Shown here: piece by piece, positions 19,010 to 28,300 of the stretch | How positions within the stretch are numbered: position 1 is the first letter of the stretch | How the letters are laid out: each line of letters begins with the position of its first letter | Origin: UBA12170 sp964293475 | GTDB taxonomy: Bacteria; Bacteroidota; Bacteroidia; Bacteroidales; UBA12170 | NCBI GenBank assembly: GCA_964293475.1 | Contig: CAXYYJ010000010.1 | Span: 1 to 64,000 of the forward strand | Length of the DNA stretch: 64,000 bases | Direction of reading: 5' to 3' | Translations under genes and position numbers: made by a program | The notes under the pieces: generated by a model | Databases searched by the model: none | The model's input: the letters and a program-made list of their open reading frames with translations, nothing else | What the model was told of the DNA's origin: nothing

Positions 19010-19624
19010 TTGAATTATATGGTAATTATTGAAACGAAAAAAAAGGAATTACAAAAGGCATTAATGTTCCTAAATGCAACTAATGTACTAAGTAAAAAGA
19101 AAGCAATCAATTTGACATGTGAAATTACGGTTATGACTGGGAAAATCCAGCTCGCGGTGCCCGGAAGTTACTATGAATTGAATTGTAAAACATCAGGTGT
19201 TGTAAAAGCAACTATTCCATTAATTTATCTGATTGAAATTATAAAAAGTATTAATACTGATAATTTACAAATTAAAATCAAGGATAATTTTTTACATGTG
19301 GAAGATATAACAGTTAAGTTGAAAACCTGCTATATTGAAGACGATAGGATACTTAGAACAATAAAACTACCTGCAAACTACACAGATATTGAGCTATTAA
19401 AGTTGACAACAAGTGGATATACAATGGAGGAGCTTGATTTTAACAACCTAATACCACAAATTATTCAGGCGCAGAAGAATATTAAGCAACAATTTAATAA
19501 GCTATACAAGGATTTGATATATTTTGGATTTTCTAAAGATGATATAAAAATGCTTTTAAATGAGAAGCATAAAATTGATTTCGATGAAATTTCCAAGTTG
19601 AAAATTATTTTAAGGTCAAATTAA
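19010..19624 (+). CDS. Unrecognised protein resembling one sliding-clamp domain
   Basis: A 204-residue protein with no signal peptide. Residues about 4-110 follow the strand and helix pattern of one domain of the bacterial DNA polymerase III beta clamp: a first helix near KKELQKALMFLNATNVLSKK, strands with LTCEITVMTGKIQLAV, a TIPLIYLIEIIKSI helix and a LQIKIKDNFLHVED hairpin. A normal clamp has three such domains in about 370 residues, so this would be a single-domain relative. The rest is helical and charged. This is pattern recognition without alignment; it could also be an unrelated protein. The gene is much more AT-rich than its flanks and is followed after 54 bases by a membrane-protein gene. 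Confidence 0.6.
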   Translation: MNYMVIIETKKKELQKALMFLNATNVLSKKKAINLTCEITVMTGKIQLAVPGSYYELNCKTSGVVKATIPLIYLIEIIKSINTDNLQIKIKDNFLHVEDITVKLKTCYIEDDRILRTIKLPANYTDIELLKLTTSGYTMEELDFNNLIPQIIQAQKNIKQQFNKLYKDLIYFGFSKDDIKMLLNEKHKIDFDEISKLKIILRSN

Positions 19625-19678
19625 CTAAACACAATTCGAATTTTAGTGCTATATTGAAGATATTAAAATGAAATAATT

Positions 19679-20563
19679 ATGATCTGGTTTTTCGCAATTA
19701 CTTTATGTGTGATTGCTGCAGTTTCTTCACAAGTTTTAGATATTTATTATCCAAAAATAAATGTATATAATATAGATGCTGAAGAATCACATTGGTATGT
19801 TAAACTATTGCAACTTATTAGTACTTTTTCAGCTATATTTATAGGTGTATTATATATTTATAGCTATTTTGAGAATAATCTTTTAAATTTATTTATACTT
19901 ATTTTTGTTTTTATATGCCCTGCAATAATTATGGTATTAACTAACCATATAGTAAAGAAGTATATAATTAAGGACAAGTCTTACATTAAAAAAAATGAAC
20001 TTTTAAAATATAGTTATAATTATAGTGAAAAGTTTATTTTAAAATCTTTTAAATTAGTCCTAAATGAACTATCTACTGACAAAATGTTGTTTTTTAGTAG
20101 CTATAAAAAATATTTGAGCTTAACTAACCCAAATATTAACTCGAGGATGTATAGTTTTATCAATTCAGGTCAAAACATATGTATAGCCCAAGTATTTCAA
20201 TCCATAAGAAACGAAGGGTTTTCGAAAAATGAAATGAATCGACTTGAGAATAGTGTTGACTTAAAGTTGAAAAGCGGTGTCAATTATTTAATCAAGTTTT
20301 ATACAAACACAATTAGAGATAAAGGATTTCATGCCTTATCGATGAGTCATTGGTACTATATTACGGCAGCGATTTTAATCAAATATGCCAATTTTGGTAA
20401 AATTGAAGTAAATGGTGATAGTATTTTTAATATGGTAGAATTAATTATGTATAAATTAATAGAAGAAGTTGATTTTAATAATAATGAGTACTATTTTAAA
20501 AAGGAAGTTGAATCTAAAAATAATTTATTCAAAGAAGCTTTTACAAAACTCAATTCCCAATAA
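19679..20563 (+). CDS. Unrecognised membrane protein
   Basis: A 294-residue protein that I do not recognise. It has three hydrophobic segments near the N terminus (about 1-20, 40-65, 68-92) and a lysine- and asparagine-rich, probably cytoplasmic, helical domain from about residue 100 to the end. Codon use is strongly biased to A and T, as in the preceding gene, and both lie on the same strand 54 bases apart, so they may be a co-acquired pair. Stops 52 bases before glucose-6-phosphate isomerase, whose composition returns to that of the rest of the window. Confidence 0.6.
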   Translation: MIWFFAITLCVIAAVSSQVLDIYYPKINVYNIDAEESHWYVKLLQLISTFSAIFIGVLYIYSYFENNLLNLFILIFVFICPAIIMVLTNHIVKKYIIKDKSYIKKNELLKYSYNYSEKFILKSFKLVLNELSTDKMLFFSSYKKYLSLTNPNINSRMYSFINSGQNICIAQVFQSIRNEGFSKNEMNRLENSVDLKLKSGVNYLIKFYTNTIRDKGFHALSMSHWYYITAAILIKYANFGKIEVNGDSIFNMVELIMYKLIEEVDFNNNEYYFKKEVESKNNLFKEAFTKLNSQ

Positions 20564-20615
20564 AAATTAGGATATTTGCCAAAATCCATATTTCATAAAA
20601 AATAAATATAACACT

Positions 20616-21956
20616 ATGATAAACATAAGCTTAGATATAAACAGGACTTTGGAATTCGTTTCGAAGAAACAGATAAATGCCTTTCAGGGGAAAATTATTT
20701 CCGGACATCATCAATTGTTGGACAAAGTGGGAAAAGGAAACGATTTTATGGGTTGGGTTGATTTGCCATCATCCATCAGCAATGAGTTTCTCGATGAAAT
20801 TAAAGCCGACGCCGACCGCCTGTCTGCCAAAGCAGAATTATTTGTGGTTATTGGAATTGGCGGAAGTTATCTGGGTTCAAGAGCAGTAATTGAGGCTTTG
20901 CAGCACCAGTTTTCGAGCCTTGTTAATACCGGACGTCCCAAAATAGTTTATGCCGGACAGAATATCAGCGAAGATTATATGGCCGATTTAATCGATGTGT
21001 TGGATAAATATGAATATGCGGTGACAGTTATCAGCAAATCCGGAACCACCACCGAACCTGCTCTGGCTTTCAGAATCATTAAAAACCATTTAGAAGCCAA
21101 ATATGGCAAGGCCGAAGCCGCCAGCCGCATCATTGCCATTACCGATAAATCGCGTGGGGCTTTAAAAACCTTATCGACCAACGAAGGCTATAAAACATAT
21201 GTGGTGCCCGACGACGTGGGGGGAAGATATTCTGTGTTAACTCCCGTTGGGCTCCTGCCCATTGCCGTTGCGGGTTTCGATATTCATGCTTTAGTTGCAG
21301 GTGCAGTGGAGATGGAAAAATTTAACAGAACCACCGCCGATATTGGTCAAAATCCTATAGCTCTTTACGCAGCTACTCGCAATGCACTGTATCAGACAGG
21401 AAAAACCACCGAAATCATGGTGAATTATTTGCCCACGCTCTATTTTGTAACAGAGTGGTGGAAACAGCTTTACGGGGAGAGCGAAGGAAAAGAAAACAAA
21501 GGTATTTTCCCCGCCGGAGTGAGCAATACCACCGATTTGCACAGCATGGGACAATACATTCAGGAAGGGTTGAGAAATATTTTCGAAACCGTGCTCAGCG
21601 TTGGAAGCAGCAAGCGTAAAATCAGCATTCCCAGCGACGCCAGCGATTTGGATGGATTGAATTACATAACTGAAAAAACAATAACCGAGGTTAACTATTT
21701 TGCCGAATTGGGCACCGCCATTGCTCATGTTGATGGCAAAGTTCCAAATATCAGAATAACTATCCCCGAGCTCAACGAGACCAACCTGGGACAATTGATT
21801 TATTTCTACGAATTTGCATGTGGTTTAAGCGGTTATATAATCGACGTGAATCCTTTCGACCAACCCGGAGTTGAGGCATACAAGGCCAATATGTTTGCGC
21901 TATTGGGTAAACCCGGTTTCGAAGAAGCTACCAAAGCCATTCAGTCCAGAATTTAA
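20616..21956 (+). CDS. pgi: Glucose-6-phosphate isomerase
   Basis: Interconverts glucose 6-phosphate and fructose 6-phosphate in glycolysis and gluconeogenesis. The 446-residue length matches the shorter bacterial PGI form found in Firmicutes and Bacteroidota, rather than the 550-residue form. The sugar-phosphate-binding SIS motifs GIGGSYLGSRA and ISKSGTTTEPALAFR are present, as are DDVGGRYSVLTPVGLLP, a lysine- and glutamate-containing QYIQEGLRNIFETV segment and the C-terminal NPFDQPGVEAYK motif. The start codon is preceded by an AT-rich leader. It appears to be transcribed alone. Confidence 0.96.
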   Translation: MINISLDINRTLEFVSKKQINAFQGKIISGHHQLLDKVGKGNDFMGWVDLPSSISNEFLDEIKADADRLSAKAELFVVIGIGGSYLGSRAVIEALQHQFSSLVNTGRPKIVYAGQNISEDYMADLIDVLDKYEYAVTVISKSGTTTEPALAFRIIKNHLEAKYGKAEAASRIIAITDKSRGALKTLSTNEGYKTYVVPDDVGGRYSVLTPVGLLPIAVAGFDIHALVAGAVEMEKFNRTTADIGQNPIALYAATRNALYQTGKTTEIMVNYLPTLYFVTEWWKQLYGESEGKENKGIFPAGVSNTTDLHSMGQYIQEGLRNIFETVLSVGSSKRKISIPSDASDLDGLNYITEKTITEVNYFAELGTAIAHVDGKVPNIRITIPELNETNLGQLIYFYEFACGLSGYIIDVNPFDQPGVEAYKANMFALLGKPGFEEATKAIQSRI

Positions 21957-21992
21957 TTTTTCGGATTCCATTCAGTTGGGGGAGGAGTCAGC

Positions 21993-22000
21993 TATTTTTG
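21993..22000 (+). promoter_or_regulatory. Candidate -7 element before the acetyltransferase
   Basis: TATTTTTG matches TAnnTTTG and lies 81 bases before the ATG at 22082. A TTG is present upstream but at shorter than usual spacing. Confidence 0.35.
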
Positions 22001-22081
22001 TTTATGGGGAGAATAACAGATTCGTTTTTTAAAAAATGGAACAGAATTGGGAATTATTTTCAGTAACCAAAATATATTGAA

Positions 22082-22612
22082 ATGGAATTGATTGATAAAG
22101 AATTAAAGTTAAGACCACTTGCAGAATCCGATGCCAGAATACTGGCATCGATCTGCAATAACAAGAATATTTGGGACAATCTGCGCGATTATATTCCCTT
22201 TCCCTATACTGAGGAAAATGCCCTCGATTTTATAAGAATGTGTAAGAATGAAAAGCCACAATTTACCTTTGCTATTGAGTTTAAGGGAGAATTGGTGGGT
22301 ACCATTGGGTTGGTGGGGCAGCACGATATTTACAGGTTGTCGGCGGAATTGGGTTACTGGATTGGTGAGTCTTACTGGGGTGAAGGAATAGCCACCAGGG
22401 CTGTCCGGATGATTGTGGAGTATGGCTTTAGCAACCTGGGATTGCTCAGGATTTTTGCAGGTGTTTTCGATTTTAATAAGCCATCGCAACGGGTTCTCGA
22501 AAAATCGGGTTTTAAACTGGAAGGAATAGCAGAGAAATCGGTGATTAAGAACAACAGAATTTGTGACGAGTATAAATATAGCTTGATAAATAAAGACTTC
22601 CTGATTGCTTAA
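22082..22612 (+). CDS. GNAT acetyltransferase, RimJ/RimL type
   Basis: A 176-residue acetyltransferase that would move an acetyl group from acetyl-CoA to an amine. The motif LGYWIGESYWGEGIATRAV is the conserved RimL-like A motif that binds the CoA pyrophosphate, and a FDFNKPSQRVLEKSGFK segment is the usual B motif. The family includes ribosomal-protein N-acetyltransferases and self-resistance or small-molecule acetylases; the substrate here cannot be told. It sits alone between pgi and a toxin-antitoxin pair. Confidence 0.9.
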   Translation: MELIDKELKLRPLAESDARILASICNNKNIWDNLRDYIPFPYTEENALDFIRMCKNEKPQFTFAIEFKGELVGTIGLVGQHDIYRLSAELGYWIGESYWGEGIATRAVRMIVEYGFSNLGLLRIFAGVFDFNKPSQRVLEKSGFKLEGIAEKSVIKNNRICDEYKYSLINKDFLIA

Positions 22613-22770
22613 TTTTATAATTGATTATCAAGGCAATATGTAGGAGTATTTCCTGATAGGTTGTATTTTTTTTGAGCAGATTATCGTTTTCGTTAAAATA
22701 TTCAATGTTGGTAAAGCATATAAATAAAATCCGATTGAATATTTTTAATAATTTTGTAAAAAAAGGAAAT

Positions 22771-23004
22771 ATGATTGTGAATTTAAATATTGATTTTAAG
22801 GATATTGTAACCATTGTAAAGCAACTCCCAGTCTCTGAGTTGAGGAAATTAAATTCTGAGATTAGTCACGAAATCATTGCTAAAAAGCTATTGAAACGAA
22901 CCAATTTACAATCATTAATTTTGAAAGCCCCAACATGGACGGATTCTCAATACAACAACTATCTAACTGCCAGAACAGATATTAATAAATCCAGATTGTC
23001 ATGA
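22771..23004 (+). CDS. Probable antitoxin of a VapBC-type pair
   Basis: A 77-residue protein with no transmembrane segment. An upstream TTG frame start exists at 22672, but the ATG at 22771 follows a purine-rich AAAAGGAAAT ribosome-binding site and is preferred. Its stop overlaps the start of the PIN toxin by the ATGA sequence at 23001-23004, which fits translational coupling of antitoxin and toxin. The N terminus has a strand-like stretch and a helix (FKDIVTIVKQLPVSELRKLNSEI). It has no clear DNA-binding motif that I recognise, so the call rests mainly on context. Confidence 0.75.
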   Translation: MIVNLNIDFKDIVTIVKQLPVSELRKLNSEISHEIIAKKLLKRTNLQSLILKAPTWTDSQYNNYLTARTDINKSRLS

Positions 23005-23381
23005 TTCTTTTGGATTCCTCTGTTCTAATAGAGTTGTTTCGGGCCAAGGAAAAAAGCAATACGCTATTCTACAAATTGGCTGCAATTGAAACAGAATTTG
23101 CAATTTCTGTAATAACTCATTATGAGATTTATTCGGGAAGCAATGAAAAGCAGGATCCCTTTTGGAACGAATTATTGGAATCAATTCAAATTTTCGATTT
23201 TAACGTGGCGACATCTGAAACCGCTTCAAAGCTATACCAGTCACTTAAAAAAGCGAATAAAATGATCGATTTGGCTGATATTCTCATTGCTGCAACCTGT
23301 TTAAGCAATAACCTTCCAATTGCAACTTTAAATTTAAATCATTTTGAGAGAATAGAAAACCTGATAATTGTTAGGTTATAA
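23001..23381 (+). CDS. PIN-domain ribonuclease toxin, VapC-like
   Basis: A 126-residue PIN-domain protein. The first conserved acidic residue is D5 in MILLDSSVLIELF, an acidic residue occurs in the THYEIYSG segment, and the later acidic cluster is in KMIDLADILIAATCLSNNLPIATLN, all positions used for Mg-dependent RNA cleavage in VapC proteins. It overlaps its putative antitoxin by four bases. Such toxins cut tRNA or rRNA when the antitoxin is lost. The pair may be for stability of the region or stress response. Confidence 0.88.
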   Translation: MILLDSSVLIELFRAKEKSNTLFYKLAAIETEFAISVITHYEIYSGSNEKQDPFWNELLESIQIFDFNVATSETASKLYQSLKKANKMIDLADILIAATCLSNNLPIATLNLNHFERIENLIIVRL

Positions 23382-23607
23382 AATGAAATGAACTGTCTTA
23401 TATTTCGATAGTGAATTGATTTAGCCATTCAAATTCCAAAATCTTAACATCCCATTTGCTTTTCTTAATCAGATATTTTCTGATACTTTTATAATTTTGA
23501 CCAGATAAAGCAGCCAATCATAAACTATAACTATAAGGCGGCAAGGCTTTTGCATAGTTATGAAGGCATGAATAGCTATAGATTTGAAATCTGTAAAACT
23601 GATAAAA

Positions 23608-24018
23608 ATGAAAATCCATTCAACAAATTATTTCGATACTTTTATTGAAGTTGCCGCCGACACAAAAGCCGACTGCGGAACCAAACCACCCTCCAAAGAC
23701 AAAAAAACTGTGGCCGAAATGCAATATGAGCTGGTGGCCGCAAGTCCCTATAAATACACGTCGGACGAGATATTTTTTCAGGTTTTTGCCGATAAAAACG
23801 ATTTGACCACCTTAGAATATGAGGAAGCCCGGCAACAGTTTTTCTCCAAAGGACAGCCCTGTTTTCGGGCATCACCGTTGACAAAAACCTATGGTTTTGG
23901 AATTCATTGCAATAGCGAAGGGAAAGTCGCTCTCTTTGGAAGAGAATCAGCAGAATATCAAGGCTTTTTGGACGACCCGAAAATAAAAAAAATTAAAGCC
24001 ATGCAATCGTCCCGATGA
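23608..24018 (+). CDS. DUF6157 family protein
   Basis: A 136-residue cytoplasmic protein. The conserved segments TFIEVAADTKADCGTKPP, SPYKYTSDEIFFQVFA, FFSKGQPCFRASPLTKTYGFGIH and the closing KIKAMQSSR agree with the DUF6157 family, which has no known function. The ATG at 23608 starts the family motif and is preferred over an open TTG frame start at 23584. It overlaps the next gene by four bases (ATGA), so the two are translationally coupled. Confidence 0.85.
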   Translation: MKIHSTNYFDTFIEVAADTKADCGTKPPSKDKKTVAEMQYELVAASPYKYTSDEIFFQVFADKNDLTTLEYEEARQQFFSKGQPCFRASPLTKTYGFGIHCNSEGKVALFGRESAEYQGFLDDPKIKKIKAMQSSR

Positions 24019-24314
24019 CTGGAAAAATAACATACAACTTTTCTGCTATAGTCTGGAAGTATTCATCTACAGGCAGTTGGTACTTTGTTTCGCTGCCTGT
24101 GGAATTATCCAAAGAAATCAGAGAGCATTGCAAATGGCAGGAAGAAGGCTGGGGAAGACTCAAATCCACGGCCAAAATCGGAAACTCCGAATGGAACACA
24201 GCCATTTGGTTCGACACAAAATCAAATACCTATTTACTTCCGCTGAAAGCCGAGATCAGAAGGAAAGAAAAGCTCGAAGGTGGAGAAAATATCAATATTA
24301 TCCTTTGGATTTGA
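24015..24314 (+). CDS. DUF1905 domain protein
   Basis: A 99-residue protein with the DUF1905 pattern: ITYNFSAIVWKYSSTGSWYFVSLP followed by GWGRLKSTAKIGNSEWNTAIWFDTKSNTYLLPLKAEIRRKE. The family forms a small beta-barrel of unknown function. Its start overlaps the stop of the DUF6157 gene, so both are probably made from one mRNA. Confidence 0.88.
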   Translation: MTGKITYNFSAIVWKYSSTGSWYFVSLPVELSKEIREHCKWQEEGWGRLKSTAKIGNSEWNTAIWFDTKSNTYLLPLKAEIRRKEKLEGGENINIILWI

Positions 24315-24723
24315 TTTATAGGAATCCTTGGCTAAAAAAATAGCTCCGTTGGAGTGAAAAGTTTTAAGAAAAATGGCGAAATCATCTCAAAATTATCTCA
24401 TAGTTGTGGGTTTAATGCCCATGAGAAATCCTCATTTTCAGAAGGTGTCAGGGGATATTTGCGTGCTGAGATTTTTCACTTGTCACCATTTTCGAACTGC
24501 CAAACCTAAGTTATTTAATATCAAGGTTATATAAATTTATTTCCTTCATTCTTCCCGGAATGAGCTGCAATGAAGGCACTCAGAGATTTGCTTGCTCAAA
24601 TAGTGTAAAAATAAAAGGCCTTATGCGGTTTAAAGAAAAACTAATTTGGAAATGGAAAAAATTCGCAGCACTTGTTTCAAGCAAAAAAGATGAAGCGAAA
24701 AAAGTTTATTCAGAATGGTAAAC
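24315..24723. other. Intergenic stretch between convergent units
   Basis: No gene is supported in these 409 bases. A short inverted repeat CTCC GTT GGAG lies at 24344-24354, of the kind found in Bacteroidota intergenic repeats. No good terminator was identified. Confidence 0.55.
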
Positions 24724-24945
24724 TTATTCCCCCATATTCCGAAGATCGAAGGTCTTTTTACCCGCCCAAACTACCGCAAGGGCTATCATTACAGGAACTC
24801 CGGAAGCTATGGGTGCTCCGCCGCCTGGAACCTGGTCGCCTGTTAGACCATGTCCATCGCCGGGAGGTAAAGGTTGTGCTGTAGTAGTGGTTTGAAAAAG
24901 GAATATCAATCCAATGATGGTTAAAAGCAAGAAAAGTTTATTCAT
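24724..24945 (-). CDS. Small exported protein with exosortase-type C-terminal signal
   Basis: A 73-residue protein. It has an N-terminal signal peptide (about 1-23, ending TTAQ), a short Gly/Pro-rich linker, a PGGGAP motif, a hydrophobic helix and a short basic tail starting AGKK. This motif-helix-basic order is the layout of exosortase sorting signals (compare the PID-CTERM group of small Bacteroidota proteins). The adjacent gene at 25086-25304 encodes the same signal, sharing GDQVPGGGAP. It has its own promoter and is separated from that gene by a terminator. Function unknown. Confidence 0.75.
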   Translation of the reverse strand: MNKLFLLLTIIGLIFLFQTTTTAQPLPPGDGHGLTGDQVPGGGAPIASGVPVMIALAVVWAGKKTFDLRNMGE

Positions 24946-25000
24946 AATATTATTTGCAATGCGTTGTTTATATGTGTTTTGCGAAAACTCAAAAAGTGGC

Positions 25001-25030
25001 CAAAGATAAACAATAGTTTTAACCGACCAA
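25001..25030 (-). promoter_or_regulatory. Bacteroidota promoter for the 73-residue small protein
   Basis: On the minus strand TTG (25030-25028) is followed after 19 bases by TATCTTTG (25008-25001), a full match to the consensus. It ends 55 bases before the ATG at 24945. Confidence 0.55.
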
Positions 25031-25033
25031 CTA

Positions 25034-25076
25034 AAAATTTCTCCGGATGGCAGATTTTATCCCACCACCCGGAGAA
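25034..25076 (-). terminator. Hairpin terminator after the second small sorting-signal gene
   Basis: On the minus strand CTCCGG pairs with CCGGAG (25041-25046 with 25069-25074), with further weak pairing inside and an AT-rich tail AAATTTTT after it. It lies just downstream of the stop codon at 25086 and overlaps the -33 side of the next promoter. Confidence 0.55.
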
Positions 25077-25085
25077 AGATTGTTA

Positions 25086-25304
25086 TTATTTCATATCGTT
25101 ATATTTCTTTCCGGCATAGGCTCCACCCAATCCCATGAGAATGAGCAAACCCGAACCCACTGGGGCACCGCCACCTGGAACCTGATCACCACCTGCACCG
25201 TGATTTCCTGGCATGGCTGGAGGATCGGCCTGAACGGGTACCGAAACCATAACTGCTGCTGCAAGAACCAACCCAACGAATAATTTTCTATATGTATTTT
25301 TCAT
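25086..25304 (-). CDS. Small exported protein with exosortase-type C-terminal signal
   Basis: A 72-residue protein with a signal peptide (about 1-25, ending PVQA), a Gly/Pro-rich segment, the motif GGDQVPGGGAPV, a hydrophobic helix (LLILMGLGGAYAG) and the basic tail GKKYNDMK. Start is placed at the ATG at 25304; the frame is open further upstream but would overlap the neighbouring gene. It begins 16 bases after the stop of the 1161-residue T9SS gene and so is probably co-transcribed with it. A homologous small gene follows at 24724-24945. The likely processing enzyme is the exosortase family protein at 43061-43624, but this is inference. Confidence 0.75.
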   Translation of the reverse strand: MKNTYRKLFVGLVLAAAVMVSVPVQADPPAMPGNHGAGGDQVPGGGAPVGSGLLILMGLGGAYAGKKYNDMK

Positions 25305-25320
25305 AATGATCTGATTTTTA

Positions 25321-28300
25321 CTATTTAACATAAACTTTTTGTGTTTCTACAGAGCCTTCGGATTGAATGCTCACCAAATAGATTCCGGCAGCTGCCTGAA
25401 AATCGATTTTCTTCAGGCTTTCTCCATTCATTTGCTCCTGAGCCACCAACTGACCATTCACATTGTAAACCAAAATGTTGGCTGATAAATCATCTAGGTT
25501 ATTGATATAAATCATACCATCTCCACTATAAACCTGGATGTTTGAAGCATCTTCCACACTTTCTTCTCCTGTTACTCCGTTGAAGTGGAGGAGGAAACGA
25601 TTGGCGTTGTCTTCAATAGTAGCATCGAAAGTATAAGAATTATGAGTGGAAAGATTAATCATTTGATCGGTAAACTGATCCTCCAAATAGATATTTCCTT
25701 CAGCAGAGACAGTGTTTACTTCAACGCTAATCGTGAATTCATCATTGGTTCCTGCTTTGAAGTTTAATGGAACGATTCTTTCATTGTTGCTGAAAGGAAG
25801 CACATTTGTTGAAGCCTCTTCATTGGTATTGAGTACAGTCATTATTTGCGGGGCAGAAGCCATTCCATACATTTTATAAGAATCAAAATCGCTATCGAAG
25901 CTTTCTGAAGCCATTTCATTAAATCTTATGGTGGAATAATCATAAAAGTCTCTGGCACCTCCGATAACCTTAAGTTTTAATTCCTGCATATTAACATCTG
26001 ATTTATACCATCCGGTTGCATTATGTTCTCTTGAAGCTAATGGTATTGTTAAACTTCCGGGGGCAGCTGAAACCTGAACAAAGAATCCTTGATTCATTGG
26101 GATATATGCATTTGGAGCAACATCAATATAGTTTCCGCCATCCTCGTTATAAATTTTGGCAGTAGCGTTGATACCAATTAAAGACCAGTTTCCATCATTC
26201 CATTTTAAAGCAGAAGTATATGGGTTTCCTAATAAATGCCATCCATCAAATGCATCATTTATATTATTATCAGTATTTGTCAGACTTCCAATGGGAAAAT
26301 CCTGATTGTTCATATATCCTGAAAACTCTCTTACGGGAGTTGGTGCTGTGGAGTAAGCTACCAGATAGCCATAGCCTGGTACAAAATCGAACCCAGGATT
26401 ATCTTCACCAAAGTAATTCTCCCAAGTATAGCTTCCTTCATTCCAATTATAAACATCATCATTACCTTCTATTGGAACAAAATTAGATGTTGATAAATCA
26501 AATGAAGCAGTTCTTGGTGAACTCAGTAAATGCCAACCATCGTCATCTCCTGAATAAGCTGGGATATATCTTTCAACAACCATAGCTCCAATCATACCCC
26601 CTTCGACAATAACAGAACCATCGCCACTAGCATCCGATTCAATGGTAAGCGTTCCGGCTCCATTTGTAAAATCTCCGTATATTGTTAAATTTCCGTCTGT
26701 TGCTACTGTAATTTCTGCACCGTTTTGAAGAGTCAAATTGTCTGTAACCGCTGTTATTCCTGAAATAGTAGGGAAACCAGTTGAGCTAGATGGAATTGTA
26801 ACATCACTGGAAATAGTTGGTACTTCGCAATCCCAATTGCTTAATGTAGACCAGTCTGCACCATCTATCCAAACAGTTCCATGGAATCCGGGGACAACGT
26901 CATTTGCATTTGTAACACTGCTAAAAACCCACTCATTTGAATTATAGGTAGATGTTGGATTATTTATTGTTAATTTCCTTTTCATTTGCTTATTTTCGAA
27001 GGTTCCAGTGGCATCAGATTGCACAGCATTGTCAATAACATCACCATTGTTATCCTTCAATTTGGATCCATCATTGCCTTTACCATTCCAGCTATTTCCA
27101 GCCCAAGTTGCAATGAAGTCTGGGGTAATAGTTTGAAGAGTTGCATTATCTCTAGCGCATATTTTTGTTTCCCCAGGATTAATATTTCCGGATAGTGTCC
27201 AGGTAAACAAAACAGCACCTCCCTGAATATTTTCCAGAGTCCAACCGGTCAAATCAACCACAACATTGCCGGCATTATATATTTCGACAAATCTATCTGG
27301 CTCAAAATTAGCTTGCGGATCACAATTCCTTGCAATAATTACTTGAGGTTCTGAATAGAGATCAGTTGTTGCATCAGCGGTTGGTACTGCTCCATCAGTT
27401 TTGAAATTAATGTCACTTCCACTGTTGGTATAAGGCCAGATTTTGAAGTAATAGGTTGTGTTATCATCAAGACCTGTAAATGTTTGACTTTCAACTCCAT
27501 GGGCGATTTTAACTAAGGCCGAACCATCTGATAAATCGGCATCTGCACTTGGATCCGTTCCGTCCACTGGAGCTGTAAAAGTACCCGTTGTGTTTCCCAA
27601 CAACACAAAACCGGCAGCAACTTGTGTACCATCATTATCATCCCAAATAATATCAATCTTATCTGTGCCATTTTCTGCTGCTAAAAAATCTGTGGCGTGG
27701 TTGGTGGGCTCAGGGTCAGGGGTTGCTGAAACCGTTCCACTAACAGCAACATTTTGAGAAGTTGCGTCAGTAGAAGAACAAACCACGTTACCTGAAGGGG
27801 AGCCTACACCTGCTGATGCCGCAATTCTTACTTCTATTGTTTTACTTGCAACAGTACCTGAAGAAGGTTCAAAAGATACAGATGAGCCAAAAGAACCGGT
27901 TCCATTTTCTCTTAATTCAAAATTAGAAGGTGCTGTAACAATTAAATTTGCTGTAAGATTACTACCTCCAACTGTGAATGTTTGTGATGAAGATGCTGTT
28001 CCTGTTGTTGTTGAAAATCCACTAAGTGATGTCGGTGATGGTGCTGTAATTGTTGGAGTGGAGGAACCTGCTATTGTCCAACTTATTGTAACATCATCTA
28101 TTGATAAACCATGATCGGCACCTGTATGATCAATATCTCTCCACCGAATCATAATATAATCATTATTATTTAAAGATAAGGATGGAATAGCAACATTAGT
28201 AAATTGCACATAGTTAGTAGAATTATTGCCATCTAGCGCTGCTGCGGAGCTTGTATTTATTGGACTTGTAAAATCCAAAGCATTTACATCAACCCATCCG

